A stretch of 64,000 bases of DNA from Stomorhina lunata (taxonomy: Eukaryota; Arthropoda; Insecta; Diptera; Rhiniidae), in NCBI GenBank assembly GCA_933228675.1, contig OW121744.1:94252574-94316573 (forward strand), given 5' to 3'. The notes below the pieces were generated by a model, which saw only the letters and a program-made list of their open reading frames with translations, had not been told where the DNA came from and did not search any database. Numbering within the stretch: position 1 is the stretch's first letter; every line of letters starts with the position of its first letter. Positions 13,201 through 23,508 of this stretch are shown here, piece after piece. The position numbers were made by a program, and so were the translations under genes.

Positions 13201-13892
13201 GAAATTTTGTCAAATATGTCTTATTTTAAAAGGAAAATTTTCAAAAATTTCTTATTTTCATAGAAAATCATACAAAAATTTATTTTTTTAATGGGAAAAT
13301 TTTCAAAAATTTCTTATTTTAATAAAAAAAATTTCAAAAATTTTTCTTTTAATGGGAAATTTTTCAAAAATTTCTTTTTTTTCTAGGAAATTTTTCAAAA
13401 TTTTCTTATTTTAATGAAAAAAATTTCAAAAATTTATTTTTTTAATATAAAATTTTTCAAAAATTTCTTATTTTAATAGAAAACCTTTCAAAAATTTCTT
13501 ATTTTGTTAGGAAATTTTTCAAAAATTTCTGATTTTTGTAGGAAATTTTTAAAAAATTTCTTATTTTTACAGAAAATTTTTCAAAAATTTCTTAATTTGA
13601 TAGAAATCTTTTGAAAATTTTCATATTTGAATAGTGACTTTTTCAAGAATTTTTTATTTTAGTATTAAATTTTTCAAAAGTTTCTTATTTAAATAGGAAT
13701 TTTTTTAATTTTTTTTTATTTCAATAGGAAATTTTTCAAAAAATTCTTATTTTCAGATGAAATTTTTTAAAAATTTCTTATTTTAAAACTAAATTTTTCA
13801 AAATGTTTTTATTTAAATATTAAATTTTTCAAAAGATTCTTATTTTAATAGGAAATTTTTCAAAATTTTCTTATTTTTATAAAAAATTTAAA
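10205..13892 (+). repeat. 31-bp satellite array D3 (diverged)
   Basis: About 115 diverged copies of the 31-bp D unit, mostly the TTATTTTAATAGGAAATTTT variant followed by TCAAAAATTTC. The first ~230 bp are in the opposite orientation. Long segments are duplicated within the array: about 10874-11150 resembles 12060-12393, and about 11525-11900 resembles 12397-12790, sharing rare variants such as TTATTTTATCAGAAAA and CATCCTAATAAAAAAA. The array is older-looking than D1/D2 and abuts a REP-3 fragment at 13893. Confidence 0.92.
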
Positions 13893-15060
13893 TAATATCC
13901 AGAAATATTGGTAAATATTTTCTGAAACTTGGCAAAAATATTGTCCATTTCTTAGAAAATTTTGGCATTAAAATCGGTCAAAATCGTTTCACATTTGACC
14001 ATAGCTCCCGTATAACCTTATCTAGGATAATCGCTAATTTGCTAATAAATGAAAAATTATAACAGCTATGCTGGTAGAATTTGGTATATATAAGTTTTAC
14101 ATAAGTAAAAGGTAGCATATACAATTTCATCGAAATCGGTTGACATTTAACCATAGCTCCCATACAAAAAACTTACGGAAACAGCCTAAATTCCACCTGA
14201 AATACACTTAAGTGCCAATAAATGATAAACTGTAATAGCTTTGGCCACTAAATTTAGCACAAGGAAGTCTTATATAAATACCAGCCAGCGTACAAAATTT
14301 TGTCATATGCGATCACCATTTGACCATAGCTCCCATATAAAAAAACTTATGGAAACACAAAAATACAAAAAGAAAAGGGGATTTATGTCCGTCTGTCCGT
14401 CAGATAAAAGCGCGATTGCGCCTTAACGAAAAGAGCTACAGCATCAACATTTTACAAAAGGAAGTCTTCTGTGAATGAAAGCCAGTGTGCAAAATTTTGT
14501 CATAAGCGGTCACCATTTGACCATAGCTCCCATATAAAAAACCTACAGAAACACAAAAATACAAAAGGAAAAGGGGGTTTATGTCCGTCTGTCCGCCAGA
14601 TTAAAGCGTAATAGCGCCTTAAGGAAAAGAGCTAGAGGAACGAAATTTTACAAAAGTATTTTCGATATTTTGAAAAAGTTGTGTATTAAAAATGGGTTAA
14701 ATCGGTGCACATTAAGTTAGAGCTCCCGTATAACCCTGTCCCGTGAATTGAATTCAATTGTAATAGCTATGACGACTAAATTTAGAATAGGGAAGTTTTA
14801 TGAAACTTTTGATCAGTATACCAAATTTTATAGGAATTGGTCCATATTTGACTATAGCTTTCATATAAAAAACATTCACGGAAACCACTAAAATGTCATA
14901 AAGGCCAGTTAAAAGCCATTATATTATAAACTGTGATAGGTATGGCCACTAAATGATGCATAAATAAGCTTTATATAAATTCCAGCCAACGTATACAATT
15001 TTGTGAAAATCGGTCAGCATTTGGCTATAGTTTTTATATATATAAAATCTCCTTTTTATA
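13893..15060 (-). mobile_element. REP-3 fragment (reverse orientation)
   Basis: Reverse-complement of the REP-3 copy at 46300-47342. Shared words include CACATTTGACCATAGCTCCC, CATACAAAAAACTTACGGAA and GGCATTAAAATCGG. The motif 'ACCATTTGACCATAGCTCCC' recurs about every 150-200 bp, so the element is itself an internally repetitive non-coding unit. Two segments (14290-14430 and 14470-14630) are a local duplication, both with TTTATGTCCGTCTGTCCG. The 61-codon ORFs within it are translation noise. Confidence 0.7.
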
Positions 15061-15246
15061 TATTCAATCAAAAAGATTTGGAGGTACATCCAGTATAGAA
15101 ATAAGATATCAATCAAAGTTAGTCCAGACTTTATAACGGTGGATGCATCTGGAACTACTTACAAAATATACCTGACGTATTACTATCATGGCCTAACTAT
15201 TAAGCACATCGAAAAGTATTTATCAGCTTATAAATGTAATGTGACT
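15061..15246. other. unassigned spacer between REP-3 and REP-1
   Basis: About 190 bp not shared with the other repeats here. A 64-codon ORF (15139-15333) runs from it into the start of REP-1 and is therefore unlikely to be a real gene. Confidence 0.4.
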
Positions 15247-16881
15247 AGTACCTGGTTGACCGAGCCTTGCTCGGAGCTTTATGATAAGCATTTTGAGGCA
15301 AATTTTAAAGTTTTTATATATTTTATTTTATAAAGTACTAAAATAAATTTAGAGGAAAGACATTGTACAAATATTCAGTTAATTTTGAATTATTTTATTT
15401 ATTTTGTCCGACCAATACATTGGTTGCATAGTTTACAGTTTAACTCATTTTAATAATTTTGTAAATTGGTCATACCAACAGAAACCTCCGTCGACTCATG
15501 CGCAACAACTTTGCTAAAGATTATAGTCTGATCAAATGCACAGTTTACGATTTTATTCATTTTGAGTAGTTTTTAGTGGCGCCACCTGAAGATGTTTATA
15601 CCAACTAAGAAACCTTCGTCTGCTTATGCGTAACAACTTTACTAATGATTATAACATGATCACAGTTTACGATTTAATTCATTTTTAGTAATTTTCAGTG
15701 GCGCCACCTGTCGGACTTTGGTCATTCCAATTAATAAACCTTCGTCGGATTATCCGCAATAACTTTTCTAAAAATTATAGCATGATTACATGTACAGTTT
15801 ACGATTAAATTGACTTTAAGTAAATTTCAGTGGCGCCACCTGTCGAAATTTCTTCATACCAACTTAGAAACCTTCGTCGGCTCATGTGCAACAACATTGC
15901 TAAAGATTATAGCATGATTATATGTACAGCTTACGATTAAATTGACTTTGAGTAAATTTCAGTAGCGCCACCTGTCGGAAATTATTCATACTAAAAAGCC
16001 TTCGCTGGCTCATGCGCTACAACTTTGCAAAAGATCATAGTATGATCAAATGTACAGTTTACCATTTAATTAATTTTTAGTAATTTTCAGTGGCGCCACC
16101 TGTCGCAAATTCGGTTACCAACTTAAAAACCTCCGCCGGCTTATCCGCAACATCTTTGCTGAAGAGCATAACATGATCAAATTCACAGTTTACTATTCTA
16201 TAAAGAACATACATACAGACAAACATTCATTTGTTTTAAAGTTATAACATTACTAATTTTTTCCCCTTTTTATTCCCTAACTTCAAAAAGTTCCATATGC
16301 ATATTTGGTACTTCTTTGGTACCAATTGAATTCGGTACATTTTATTTAAACGCAGTTAACATAATGTTCCTATTCATATTAATTTTTGAGATGTTAAGTA
16401 ATCATTTTATCCCTTTTTTTTACCCATTTTGGCCCCAAAATCAAAAAAGTACCAAATACGTGTTTAATGCTTCTTTCACATCTATTGATTGCAGTACGAA
16501 GTTTCTTTCCATGTTCTTTAGTTTATAATATAAGAGTGGGTTAAAAAAGTACCAAAAAAACTATTTTCTCCCCTTTTTTACCCCCTATCGGACATAGTTT
16601 CAAAAAAGTACCAAACACCTGTCCGCTTATTTTCATAGCTGCTTAAAAGGTAATTTTAATTTCGTTTCTATACCTATTACTTTAGGAGATATAACATTTT
16701 CGATTTTTTCCCCTTTTTACTCTCTTAGAGGCAAAGGTTAAAAAATTCCCTTCTTCTCTTCTTCTTGGACCTATACTGTCCAAGTTTTAACAAAAGCCTT
16801 AGAGCCGTTTTCGAGATAGCCATTCTATGTAAATATACATATGTATATATACAATTATATACAATTATTGCTCGTTTAAGA
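15247..16881 (+). mobile_element. REP-1 copy 1 (Helentron/DINE-like candidate)
   Basis: Starts AGTACCTGG followed by the small hairpin CCGAGCCTTGCTCGG and ends in a TATATA-rich stretch plus ATTGCTCGTTTAAG. The same two ends occur in the copies at 23509 and 32812. The middle holds six tandem monomers of about 129 bp starting near 15482, 15609, 15738, 15869, 15998 and 16124; each includes the 10-bp palindrome GTGGCGCCAC and CTCATGCGCAACAACTTTGC. No protein is encoded. End hairpin, central tandem repeats and a TA tract resemble non-autonomous Helentrons (DINE-1/mini-me type), but that class is inferred. Confidence 0.7.
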
Positions 16882-16927
16882 ATATAAGATACCCGATTAT
16901 GAGACCTAATTATGTGCAAAGTAAATA

Positions 16928-17805
16928 CAGTGGAATCGCAATAGAGTGAACTAATTCGTGCAAGGCCTGTTCACTCTATTGAAAAAGTTCACTCTAAAGA
17001 GTCTATAAAAAAACACTTTTTTTATACAAAAAACATCTATATTTATTAAATATTATTATATAATTACAAAGGAGTAAAGTAATTTTCAAGAGTTTTTTGC
17101 TTTGTACAAGCATTTTTTGCTTTTGCACCGCTAAATCGCGGAATTTATGCAAAACTAAAATATTTTCGTAATTGTTTTTGTTATTTTCTGCCCAGTCAAT
17201 AGCTTTTTTAAAAATCTGCACGGCCTGCGCTGCTGTAATGTCTGGTTTGGCTACTGCTACTTCCTCGATGTCAGTGTTAGTCTCAGAAATGGCATCGGAA
17301 ACGCCTTCAGCAGAAATTGGAAATGAACTTTCAGCATTGTTCCATTCTATAATGTCATCAATGGTAAAAACTTCATGCGAATAATAAATTTAATACATAT
17401 ACGTTTAGTTCTTCCAGATGTTGTTGCCGAAGTGACCTGTGCAATATGTTTAACGGTATATTTTCCTCGTCGTCGTCACTATCTTCTTCTATCTGCACAG
17501 AATCACCCAAAAGACTTGACCAGCATTTGTTCGGTTCCAACTCATGCCAAGTTAGCATTAGAATACAAATGACGTCTTTGAGTGTTAATTGTTTAAAAAA
17601 CTCGTTTAAATTGTCCTTTTTAATGGCCCGTTGAAGAAGATGTTTTCTATAATTGAGTTTGTTCAATTATGTATAAGAAAAACAAAAGTTCACTCTATTG
17701 AGTTGGGTACTGTTCACTCTATAAAGTAACTAATGGAAAAAATCGGGAGTTCGTAGTATCAAGTAGTTCATATTACCAAGTGTTCACTCTATTGCGATTG
17801 CACTG
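16928..17805 (-). mobile_element. pogo/Tigger-like internally deleted transposon
   Basis: Terminal inverted repeats of 24 bp with one mismatch (16928-16951 and 17782-17805) begin CAGTGGAATCGCAATAGAG and CAGTGCAATCGCAATAGAG. Both sides are flanked by TA (16926-16927, 17806-17807), the usual Tc1/mariner-pogo target. The motif GTTCACTCTA recurs just inside each end (16969, 16986, 17687, 17711, 17782), suggesting subterminal binding repeats. The interior keeps only the C-terminal part of a Tigger/jerky-type transposase on the minus strand, so this is a non-mobile deletion derivative. Confidence 0.85.
17003..17666 (-). pseudogene. C-terminal remnant of pogo/Tigger transposase
   Basis: Minus-strand reading inside the element at 16928-17805. 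The first frame (17666 to 17373, 97 codons) has a segment reading LKDVICILMLTWHELEPNK, which resembles the conserved 'DA...W..VKPETI..CW' region after the DDE domain in Tigger/jerky/CENP-B-derived transposases, then an acidic run (EEDSDDDEE). A frameshift near 17373 moves the reading to a second frame with TIDDIIEWNNAES, then AVQIFKKAIDWAENN and NILVLHKFRDLAVQKQK. That is the usual end of these proteins, with an 'RWAE' helix and 'RLRDLA'. The CENP-B-like DNA-binding domains and the catalytic DDE core are missing. The family assignment rests on remembered motif patterns and is fairly confident; no function remains. Confidence 0.7.
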
Positions 17806-17807
17806 TA

Positions 17808-19381
17808 CCAGGAAAACCACAAAAATACTTTTAAATGTTCAGATATAAAGCTACTGCAACTGAATTTAGTCTAAATATTTTACCAACAATACCAATTAGC
17901 TAAACAATTTTTTCAAATTTGGACCACATTTTGAATTAGCTGCACCCTTATAGATATGGGTATATAGGATTCGACACAGCCGAATATAACACTCTTACTT
18001 TTTCTCTGTAAATTTCTTTTAGATGCAAGTGTTTTTGTCTCATTTTACTTTTAAGGTCTTTAACCTTTTTACCAAGTAAGTGGTTACATTGCCCGGAAGC
18101 CATTCATACTAAAATAATTTTATTAACTGTCATATCTTTATCTATCCATCTTATATCTATCATTCAACAGCATCCAACTCTCCATGACATTCCGTCATGT
18201 ATGTAGGTACAATATCATAATTATATTTTATTCACATTTTATAACAATATTTCTAATTCATATTTTCAACCCATTTTCAACACTTTCCACTTCATTTCTA
18301 AATTTAATACGAAAAAAAAACCAACAACAACCGCCGGTGGTTCAACAAGTTTTTTCTCACATCCACACAAACCAATGCATCCAACCGAACGTCTGTCTGT
18401 CAGTCTGTGGTTTTCCCTGGTTTTCCATCAACATCAACACAAGTTGTGATCCCAATATCATATATCTCTTGGTTTTGATTATTATTAAATTATTTCTAGT
18501 TGATACATTATACGATTAATTATTTTTATTGATGCAGTTGCTATTTCTATGATTTTAATAACTGCTTTACTTTTTTTTCTTTCCTTCCAACTCTAGGAAA
18601 ATTTTTTAAAAGAAATGTTAGAAAAATTTGTATTATTATAGTGACTCCTCTATCTATTGTTTAAGCATGTGAATTGGAACTTTGGATTAAGAGTAGTCAA
18701 AGTAGACTCTACATGTTGAATTTATATATGTATGTATAGATGTACTCGTACTTGTAAACCAGAAAACCACAGGAAAAAGTGAAAACTTTTGCGATTTTTG
18801 TTTCTGTGAACAACTTCTTGTAAAATACATATTTATACAGTTTTCAAATAGAAACCAAAAACTACTCATACTGGCTGTTAAACAATTTAGTTTAGCAATT
18901 TAGAAAGAAAAAAAAACAACAATGAAAAATAGATTGTTATATATGTACAAGACGATATGCAATATATGCACAAGATTTTACTAAATTACTAAAGTCTAAA
19001 GCAGTAAAAGGGACAGTGGGTTAAAAAGCTAGATCCAATTTTTGGTTGAGATCTTTTTAAATCCAAATGTGAGTCTTATCTATCAAAGTGTACGATTCAA
19101 TCGTAATTATATCTTAGTCCATTTTTTGAACATACTATTATATATTTACATAGTTAGCCATTATATAGTATATATAGATCTGACAGCCTCTTCTAAGGGC
19201 ATTATTGTTGGATTGTAGGTTAATATTCCTCTAGAACAATGAAAACTCAAGACTAATGAAACTCAAAACTGACTAAATAAAGTGGGGTAGAAGGGGGAGC
19301 ATTTGCCATTTTTTTTAAAGTGCTCTAGGTTTCTTACCATGAGAGTTGTCACAATTTTTTTGTTCTTCATAGGTACCTATA
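17808..19381. other. AT-rich stretch without recognisable gene
   Basis: Contains decayed repeat ends (around 17935-18000, GATATGGGTATATAGGATTC) and a short GTCTGTCTGTCAGTCTG tract (18391-18408). The 111-codon ORF at 18184-18519 has poor complexity and spans the GTCTG tract; I do not support it. No tRNA or promoter was recognised. Confidence 0.45.
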
Positions 19382-19495
19382 TATCGGGTGTTTTTTATTG
19401 AGGTATAGAACTTTAAGTTGGCATCACTTTTTTAACTGGCGGCCATTTTGTCAGCTGTCAAGTGATTAATATTTAGTTTGGTTTGTCATTTCATC

Positions 19496-20581
19496 ATGAA
19501 CAGGTTGACAAAAGAACAATGCTTGCAAATCGTGCAAATTTATTTCGAAAATAATGGTTCAGTTCGCGAAGTTTACCGCAAGCTCCGTCCATTTTATTGT
19601 CGACATAATCGTCCATCAGAGCAATTAATTCGGTTAACCATAGATCGTTTTCGCACTACGTTTACTCTATGTGATAATACGCATCCGCAGCGACGTCGAA
19701 CAGAGCGCACCGAAGAAACAATTGCCGCTGTAGAGCAAAGTGTTGAAGAGGACCCGAATGAATCGATTCGCCACCGTGCACAGCAATTGGAGCTTTGTCC
19801 ATCAACTTTATGGAAGATTTTGCTCAAAGTACTTGGCTTGCGACCTTACAAGATCCAGCTTGTGCAAGAATTAAAGCCGCGAGACCATGCAATGCGTCGT
19901 GATTTTGGTGTATGGGCCGAAAATGAGATTGATCTCGATGCTGATTTTCATCGCAAAATTTTGTTCAGTGATGAGGCTCATTTTTGGTTGAATGGCTACG
20001 TCAACAAGCAAAATTGCCGCATTTGGAGTAAAGAGAATCCACAGGAGACCCTTGAGATGCCATTACATCCACAAAAACTGTCTCTTTGGTGTGCTCTATG
20101 GGCTGGTGGAGTCATTGGGCCATACTTCTTCCGAAATAATGCTGGAGAGTCAGTTACCATAAATGGAGACCGGTATAGAGTTATGATAACCGACTATTTT
20201 GTTCCCCAATTGGATGGCATGAATGTGGATGAATTGTGGTTCCAACAAGACGGCGCTACATGCCACACAGCGCACGTCACAATTGATTTATTGAAGGAAA
20301 CATTCGATGAGCGCATAATTTCGCGGAATGGCCATGTCAATTGGCCACCAAGATCGTGCGATTTGACACCACTGGATTATTTTCTTTGGGGATATGTGAA
20401 GTCGCTCGTCTACGCCAACAAACCAGAAACGTTAGGGGACTTGGAAGCCAACATTCGTGGCGTTATTGCCAACATACGGCCCCATATGCTCGAAAAAGTA
20501 GTTGAAAATTGGACCTGTAGAATTGGCTTTATTCGAGCCAGCCGCGGCGGCCACATGCCCGAAATCATATTTAAACATTAA
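19496..20581 (+). CDS. mariner-family transposase, DD36D type
   Basis: A 361-residue cut-and-paste transposase. I take the ATG at 19496 (MNRLTKEQC) rather than the in-frame TTG at 19478. Residues about 1-60 form a helix-turn-helix DNA-binding region of the kind called DUF4817 in insect transposases (EQCLQIVQIYFENNGSVREV). A second HTH lies at about 70-120 (SIRHRAQQLELCPSTLWKIL). The catalytic DDE_3-type domain runs from about 150 to 300: D159 in LFSDEAHFWL, D252 in WFQQDGATCHTA and D289 in PPRSCDLTPLDYFLWG. Thirty-six residues separate the last two aspartates; classical mariner has 34 and maT 37. The WVNWPP-like segment here is VNWPPRSCD. Length fits the family (about 340-370). No stop or frameshift is present, so the enzyme may be or recently have been active. 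It lies within matched inverted repeats. Confidence 0.95.
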   Translation: MNRLTKEQCLQIVQIYFENNGSVREVYRKLRPFYCRHNRPSEQLIRLTIDRFRTTFTLCDNTHPQRRRTERTEETIAAVEQSVEEDPNESIRHRAQQLELCPSTLWKILLKVLGLRPYKIQLVQELKPRDHAMRRDFGVWAENEIDLDADFHRKILFSDEAHFWLNGYVNKQNCRIWSKENPQETLEMPLHPQKLSLWCALWAGGVIGPYFFRNNAGESVTINGDRYRVMITDYFVPQLDGMNVDELWFQQDGATCHTAHVTIDLLKETFDERIISRNGHVNWPPRSCDLTPLDYFLWGYVKSLVYANKPETLGDLEANIRGVIANIRPHMLEKVVENWTCRIGFIRASRGGHMPEIIFKH

Positions 20582-20601
20582 TGGCATAAAATTATCCTTC
20601 C

Positions 20602-20607
20602 AATAAA
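20602..20607 (+). promoter_or_regulatory. polyadenylation signal of the transposase gene
   Basis: AATAAA 21 bp after the transposase stop codon and inside the right part of the element. Position and sequence fit a canonical eukaryotic poly(A) signal. In such AT-rich DNA chance matches are common, hence moderate confidence. Confidence 0.5.
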
Positions 20608-20758
20608 GCCAAATTGATGGACATTAAAACGATTTTCTTGTGTTTTATTTCAATTCGAAGTTCTATACCTCTAAAAAAAACACACAGTATGTTAGCTTAA
20701 AACTGTGTTGGTTCAGATTGCCTACGGCTTTTCTTTATGTATCAAATTTGAAAAATAT

Positions 20759-21423
20759 TTTTTAGAAAAAAAATAAGAGTTATTTTTTGATTTTTATTTT
20801 ATTGAGCAAGAATAACAGTTATTTTTAACTTTTATTTTTTCGAGCAAAAATAAAAGTTATTTTTTCGAGCAGAAATAAAAGTTATTTTTTGACTTTTATT
20901 TTTTGGAGCAGAAATTAAAGTTATTTATTCACTTTTATTTTTTCGAGCAGAAATAAAAGTTATTTTCGTGTTTTCAACCGTAATTATGATTGCAAAACTC
21001 AACTTCATTAATTTTTGAGCATATGCAAATTTACTTCGCTGAAAAATTATTGTTGTTTTAAAAATTTTTTTAATGAATTTATCATAAATTTAAACAAAAA
21101 TAACTTTTATTTCTGCTCGAAAAAATAAAAGTCAAAAAAAACTTTTATTTCTGCTCGAAATAATAAAAGTCAAAAAATAACTTTTATTTCTGCTCGAAAA
21201 AATAAAACTAAAAAATAACTGTTATTTTTGCTCGAAAAAATAAAAGTTACAAAATAACTTTTATTTTTGCTGGAATAAATAAAAGTCCAAAATAACTGTT
21301 ATTTTTTATCGAAAAAATAAAAGTCAAAAAATAACTTTTATTTCTGCTCGAAAAAATCAAAGTCAAAAAATTACTTTTATTTTCTGACTTTTACGATAAA
21401 AGCTGTAACAGTTACGGTCCCTG
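20759..21423. mobile_element. inverted ~37-bp repeat arrays with a hAT-like right end
   Basis: The left array (20765-20970) repeats TTTTTTCGAGCAGAAATAAA and GTTATTTTTTGACTTTTA with a period near 37. The right array (21090-21400) holds the reverse complement (AACTTTTATTTCTGCTCG). They face each other across about 120 bp of single-copy DNA, so the whole can fold into a long imperfect hairpin. The right border reads ...GTAACAGTTACGGTCCCTG, whose complement starts CAGGGACCGTAAC, like hAT-type termini. No matching CAGGG end was found on the left, so this is probably a truncated or foldback-type non-autonomous element. Confidence 0.6.
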
Positions 21424-21479
21424 TAAAAAAGTTTTCCTTAAGTCTTAGAGACATACATACATATACTATGTGCTATTTT

Positions 21480-21900
21480 TTTTTTAAATTTCGAGATTTA
21501 TGTCATTTTCGGCTAAGGGCCTGATATGGGAGCTAGGGCAATTGTGGACCGATTATTACCAAATTTTGGTTATTTATATTACAAAATATATTTAGAAAAT
21601 ATTTATCTGTTCAAAGTTTTAGTAATCAAGTGCATTTATCTTTAGAGTTATAAACGTTTTTGTGCTTTCATGTGCATATAAACGTCTTTCGAGAATGTGT
21701 CTTGTATGGGAGGTATGGTCAAATATGGGCCGATTCACTGATTAAGGTTATCATAAGCAATATTTGTGCTGAATATTTTTAAATTACAACTAAATTTGTG
21801 GCTGCAAAGGACCAAAAACTCTATTTTGGAAAGGCATCCCTATGGGAGTTACCCAAAATAGTAGTCCGATTTAGCCCAAAAAGTATAGGCATCGCGGGGA
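21480..21900 (+). mobile_element. REP-2-related fragment
   Basis: Shares TATGGGAGGTATGGTCAAAT and related 'GGGAGCTA...GGACCGATT' blocks with REP-2. It also shares GTGGCTGCAAAGGACCAAAA with the left part of the D1-interrupted REP-2 copy at 4081 (read on the opposite strand). Neither terminus is present and nothing is encoded. Confidence 0.5.
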
Positions 21901-22726
21901 CAACTCATATTATTTCTGTACAAATGTAGACATTTTTTCACGAATCGTTTGAAATGTTTTTGCCTTAAAATTTAGAACTATTAACAAAAAAAAAATTATA
22001 TATAAAAATTTGCACTATATTAGTATTTCCGATCCCTCCAAGGGTACACTTTTTTGAATTTTGTATTTTAATGTCAACACTATAACCCAAACTTGAGAGA
22101 AGGATAAAGAAAATGGAAGATATGCTTTATAAGATATCCTTGAATCAAGGATATCATCTATGTTCTCCAGTGTTCTCTTTTAATTAAAAAAAAAAATTTA
22201 AAGAAACCACAGGTCATACGCAGAGATATGAGCTGAGATATGTGATGTCTGTATCCAAAGTTATAGTTATATAGGGTATGTTTGGAAAAAAATCTTAAAA
22301 AAAAATAACTTTGGACCGCCATAAAATCTTAACTAAAGCGAAACTTTAAATGTTAAAAAACCTTAAAAATTGTAGAAGAATATGTGTATACACAAAATTT
22401 CATTGAAATCGGAGATGGCGTGGTTCGCCTACACAGAAAATTGCAACTTTCAAAAGGCGATAACTCCAAAAGGCAACCATTAAAAAGAAAACCAGAGATT
22501 TCAAAGCCTTAAAATCACCTCAAATAAACAAAAAAACTTGGTACTTTTACCTGATTTCATCGACGTTTATAATGATAGGTCGTCTGCCAGTGCATTGGAA
22601 CCTCAAAATTATTCGAAAACTAAATATGGCCCAATTTCAAATGAAACGTCCCCTAACTCTACGTGTTTTTGATTTTTTACATTTAACAAATATTTTAATT
22701 TATTTTTGGCAAACAAAAAAATATTA
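21901..22726. other. unassigned AT-rich DNA
   Basis: Includes a stretch (about 22215-22500) with words typical of interspersed fly repeats, such as TTCATTGAAATCGGAGATGG and AAAAGGCGATAACTCC, but with no second copy here to define it. The 80-codon ORF starting at 22572 runs into the MITE at 22727, so I do not call it. Confidence 0.4.
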
Positions 22727-22873
22727 TGTTTGTTCCCGTACTTTAACGAAACAATCCAAACTTACTCAAACGTGTTCCCGTACAAAATTTTTAATACAAA
22801 TTGTTGTTTTTTGAGTAATTTCTGACAACTTCGGACTGTTTTGGGTAGTTTCGTTAGAGTACGGGAACAAACA
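22727..22873. mobile_element. 147-bp MITE, TA target duplication
   Basis: Terminal inverted repeats of about 26 bp with one mismatch: TGTTTGTTCCCGTACTTTAA at the left and TGTTTGTTCCCGTACTCTAA at the right, each continuing CGAAAC. The element is flanked by TA on both sides. The interior (Thr/Ser-like noise on translation) has no ORF. Size, ends and TA duplication fit a Tc1/mariner-derived miniature element. Confidence 0.8.
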
Positions 22874-23508
22874 TACAATGATTAAATATTTTCTTTTGTT
22901 TGACTTTTCAGGAATTTGAAATTGAAAACGAAGTGTGTAGTGATTTTACCTAGTAAGTTGTACCACCTCGCTATCATTCTCTTGAGCTCTTAGAACAGTA
23001 GCCAGCTGGGGATAAATCCGAAGAATATCGAAACTGAAGAATATATCCAAATTCTACCGAAGTTTTAAGGTAGGATTGAAGATTTTAGTATTTAAATAAA
23101 TTCCCATTCATTAATTTCTGACACGGTCCATTATTTTTGTCCTTCCGCGCTCCAATAACTCTATTTAATAGTTGCCGCTGATGGCTTTTTACTCTTTAAG
23201 ATATTCGACAGATTGTCTGATATCTTTGAGACTCAGTTCACTTCGTGCATCGTCCTCGGTGTTTACTTTATCCCATTTAAATTATATCTTAACTGAAGAT
23301 TTTATTTTGTCCATCCATCCTTCTAGTAAAAGTTATTTTATTCAAAGTGTGATATCTCACAAACTAGATTTCCGACAGCTATTTCTCTATGCGCTGTCAC
23401 TTACTAAGGTTTGCATAGTCTAATATTCTATCGTATCTGTTCTACAGTTCAATTTGTAATTATTGTTCTTATATGGTCAAATTGCAAGTGTAGCTCTTAT
23501 ATAGTATA
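22874..23508. other. unassigned spacer
   Basis: No supported feature. The 83-codon ORF at 23172-23423 has no recognisable motif. Confidence 0.4.

Larger units (their letters stand above)
19384..20687 (+). mobile_element. complete mariner-family (IS630/Tc1) transposon
   Basis: 1304 bp, flanked by TA at 19382-19383 and 20688-20689. The 30-bp terminal inverted repeats (19384-19413 and 20658-20687) match at 25 of 30 positions and share the inner block GAGGTATAGAACTT. One uninterrupted transposase ORF fills most of the interior, followed by an AATAAA signal at 20602-20607. Base composition is clearly less AT-rich than the flanks, as expected for a recently arrived element. It is the only structurally complete autonomous-type transposon in the window. 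Confidence 0.95.

Noticed and set aside
15250..15275. CCGAGCCTTGCTCGG hairpin as a transcription terminator
   Set aside because: It recurs at the same end of every REP-1 copy and is a transposon terminus, not a bacterial terminator.
17172..17384. 70-codon plus-strand ORF
   Set aside because: It is the antisense shadow of the Tigger transposase remnant.
18184..18519. 111-codon ORF
   Set aside because: Low-complexity Ile/Phe-rich translation across a GTCTG tract; no recognisable motif.
19594..19827. 77-codon minus-strand ORF
   Set aside because: It is antisense to the intact mariner-family transposase.
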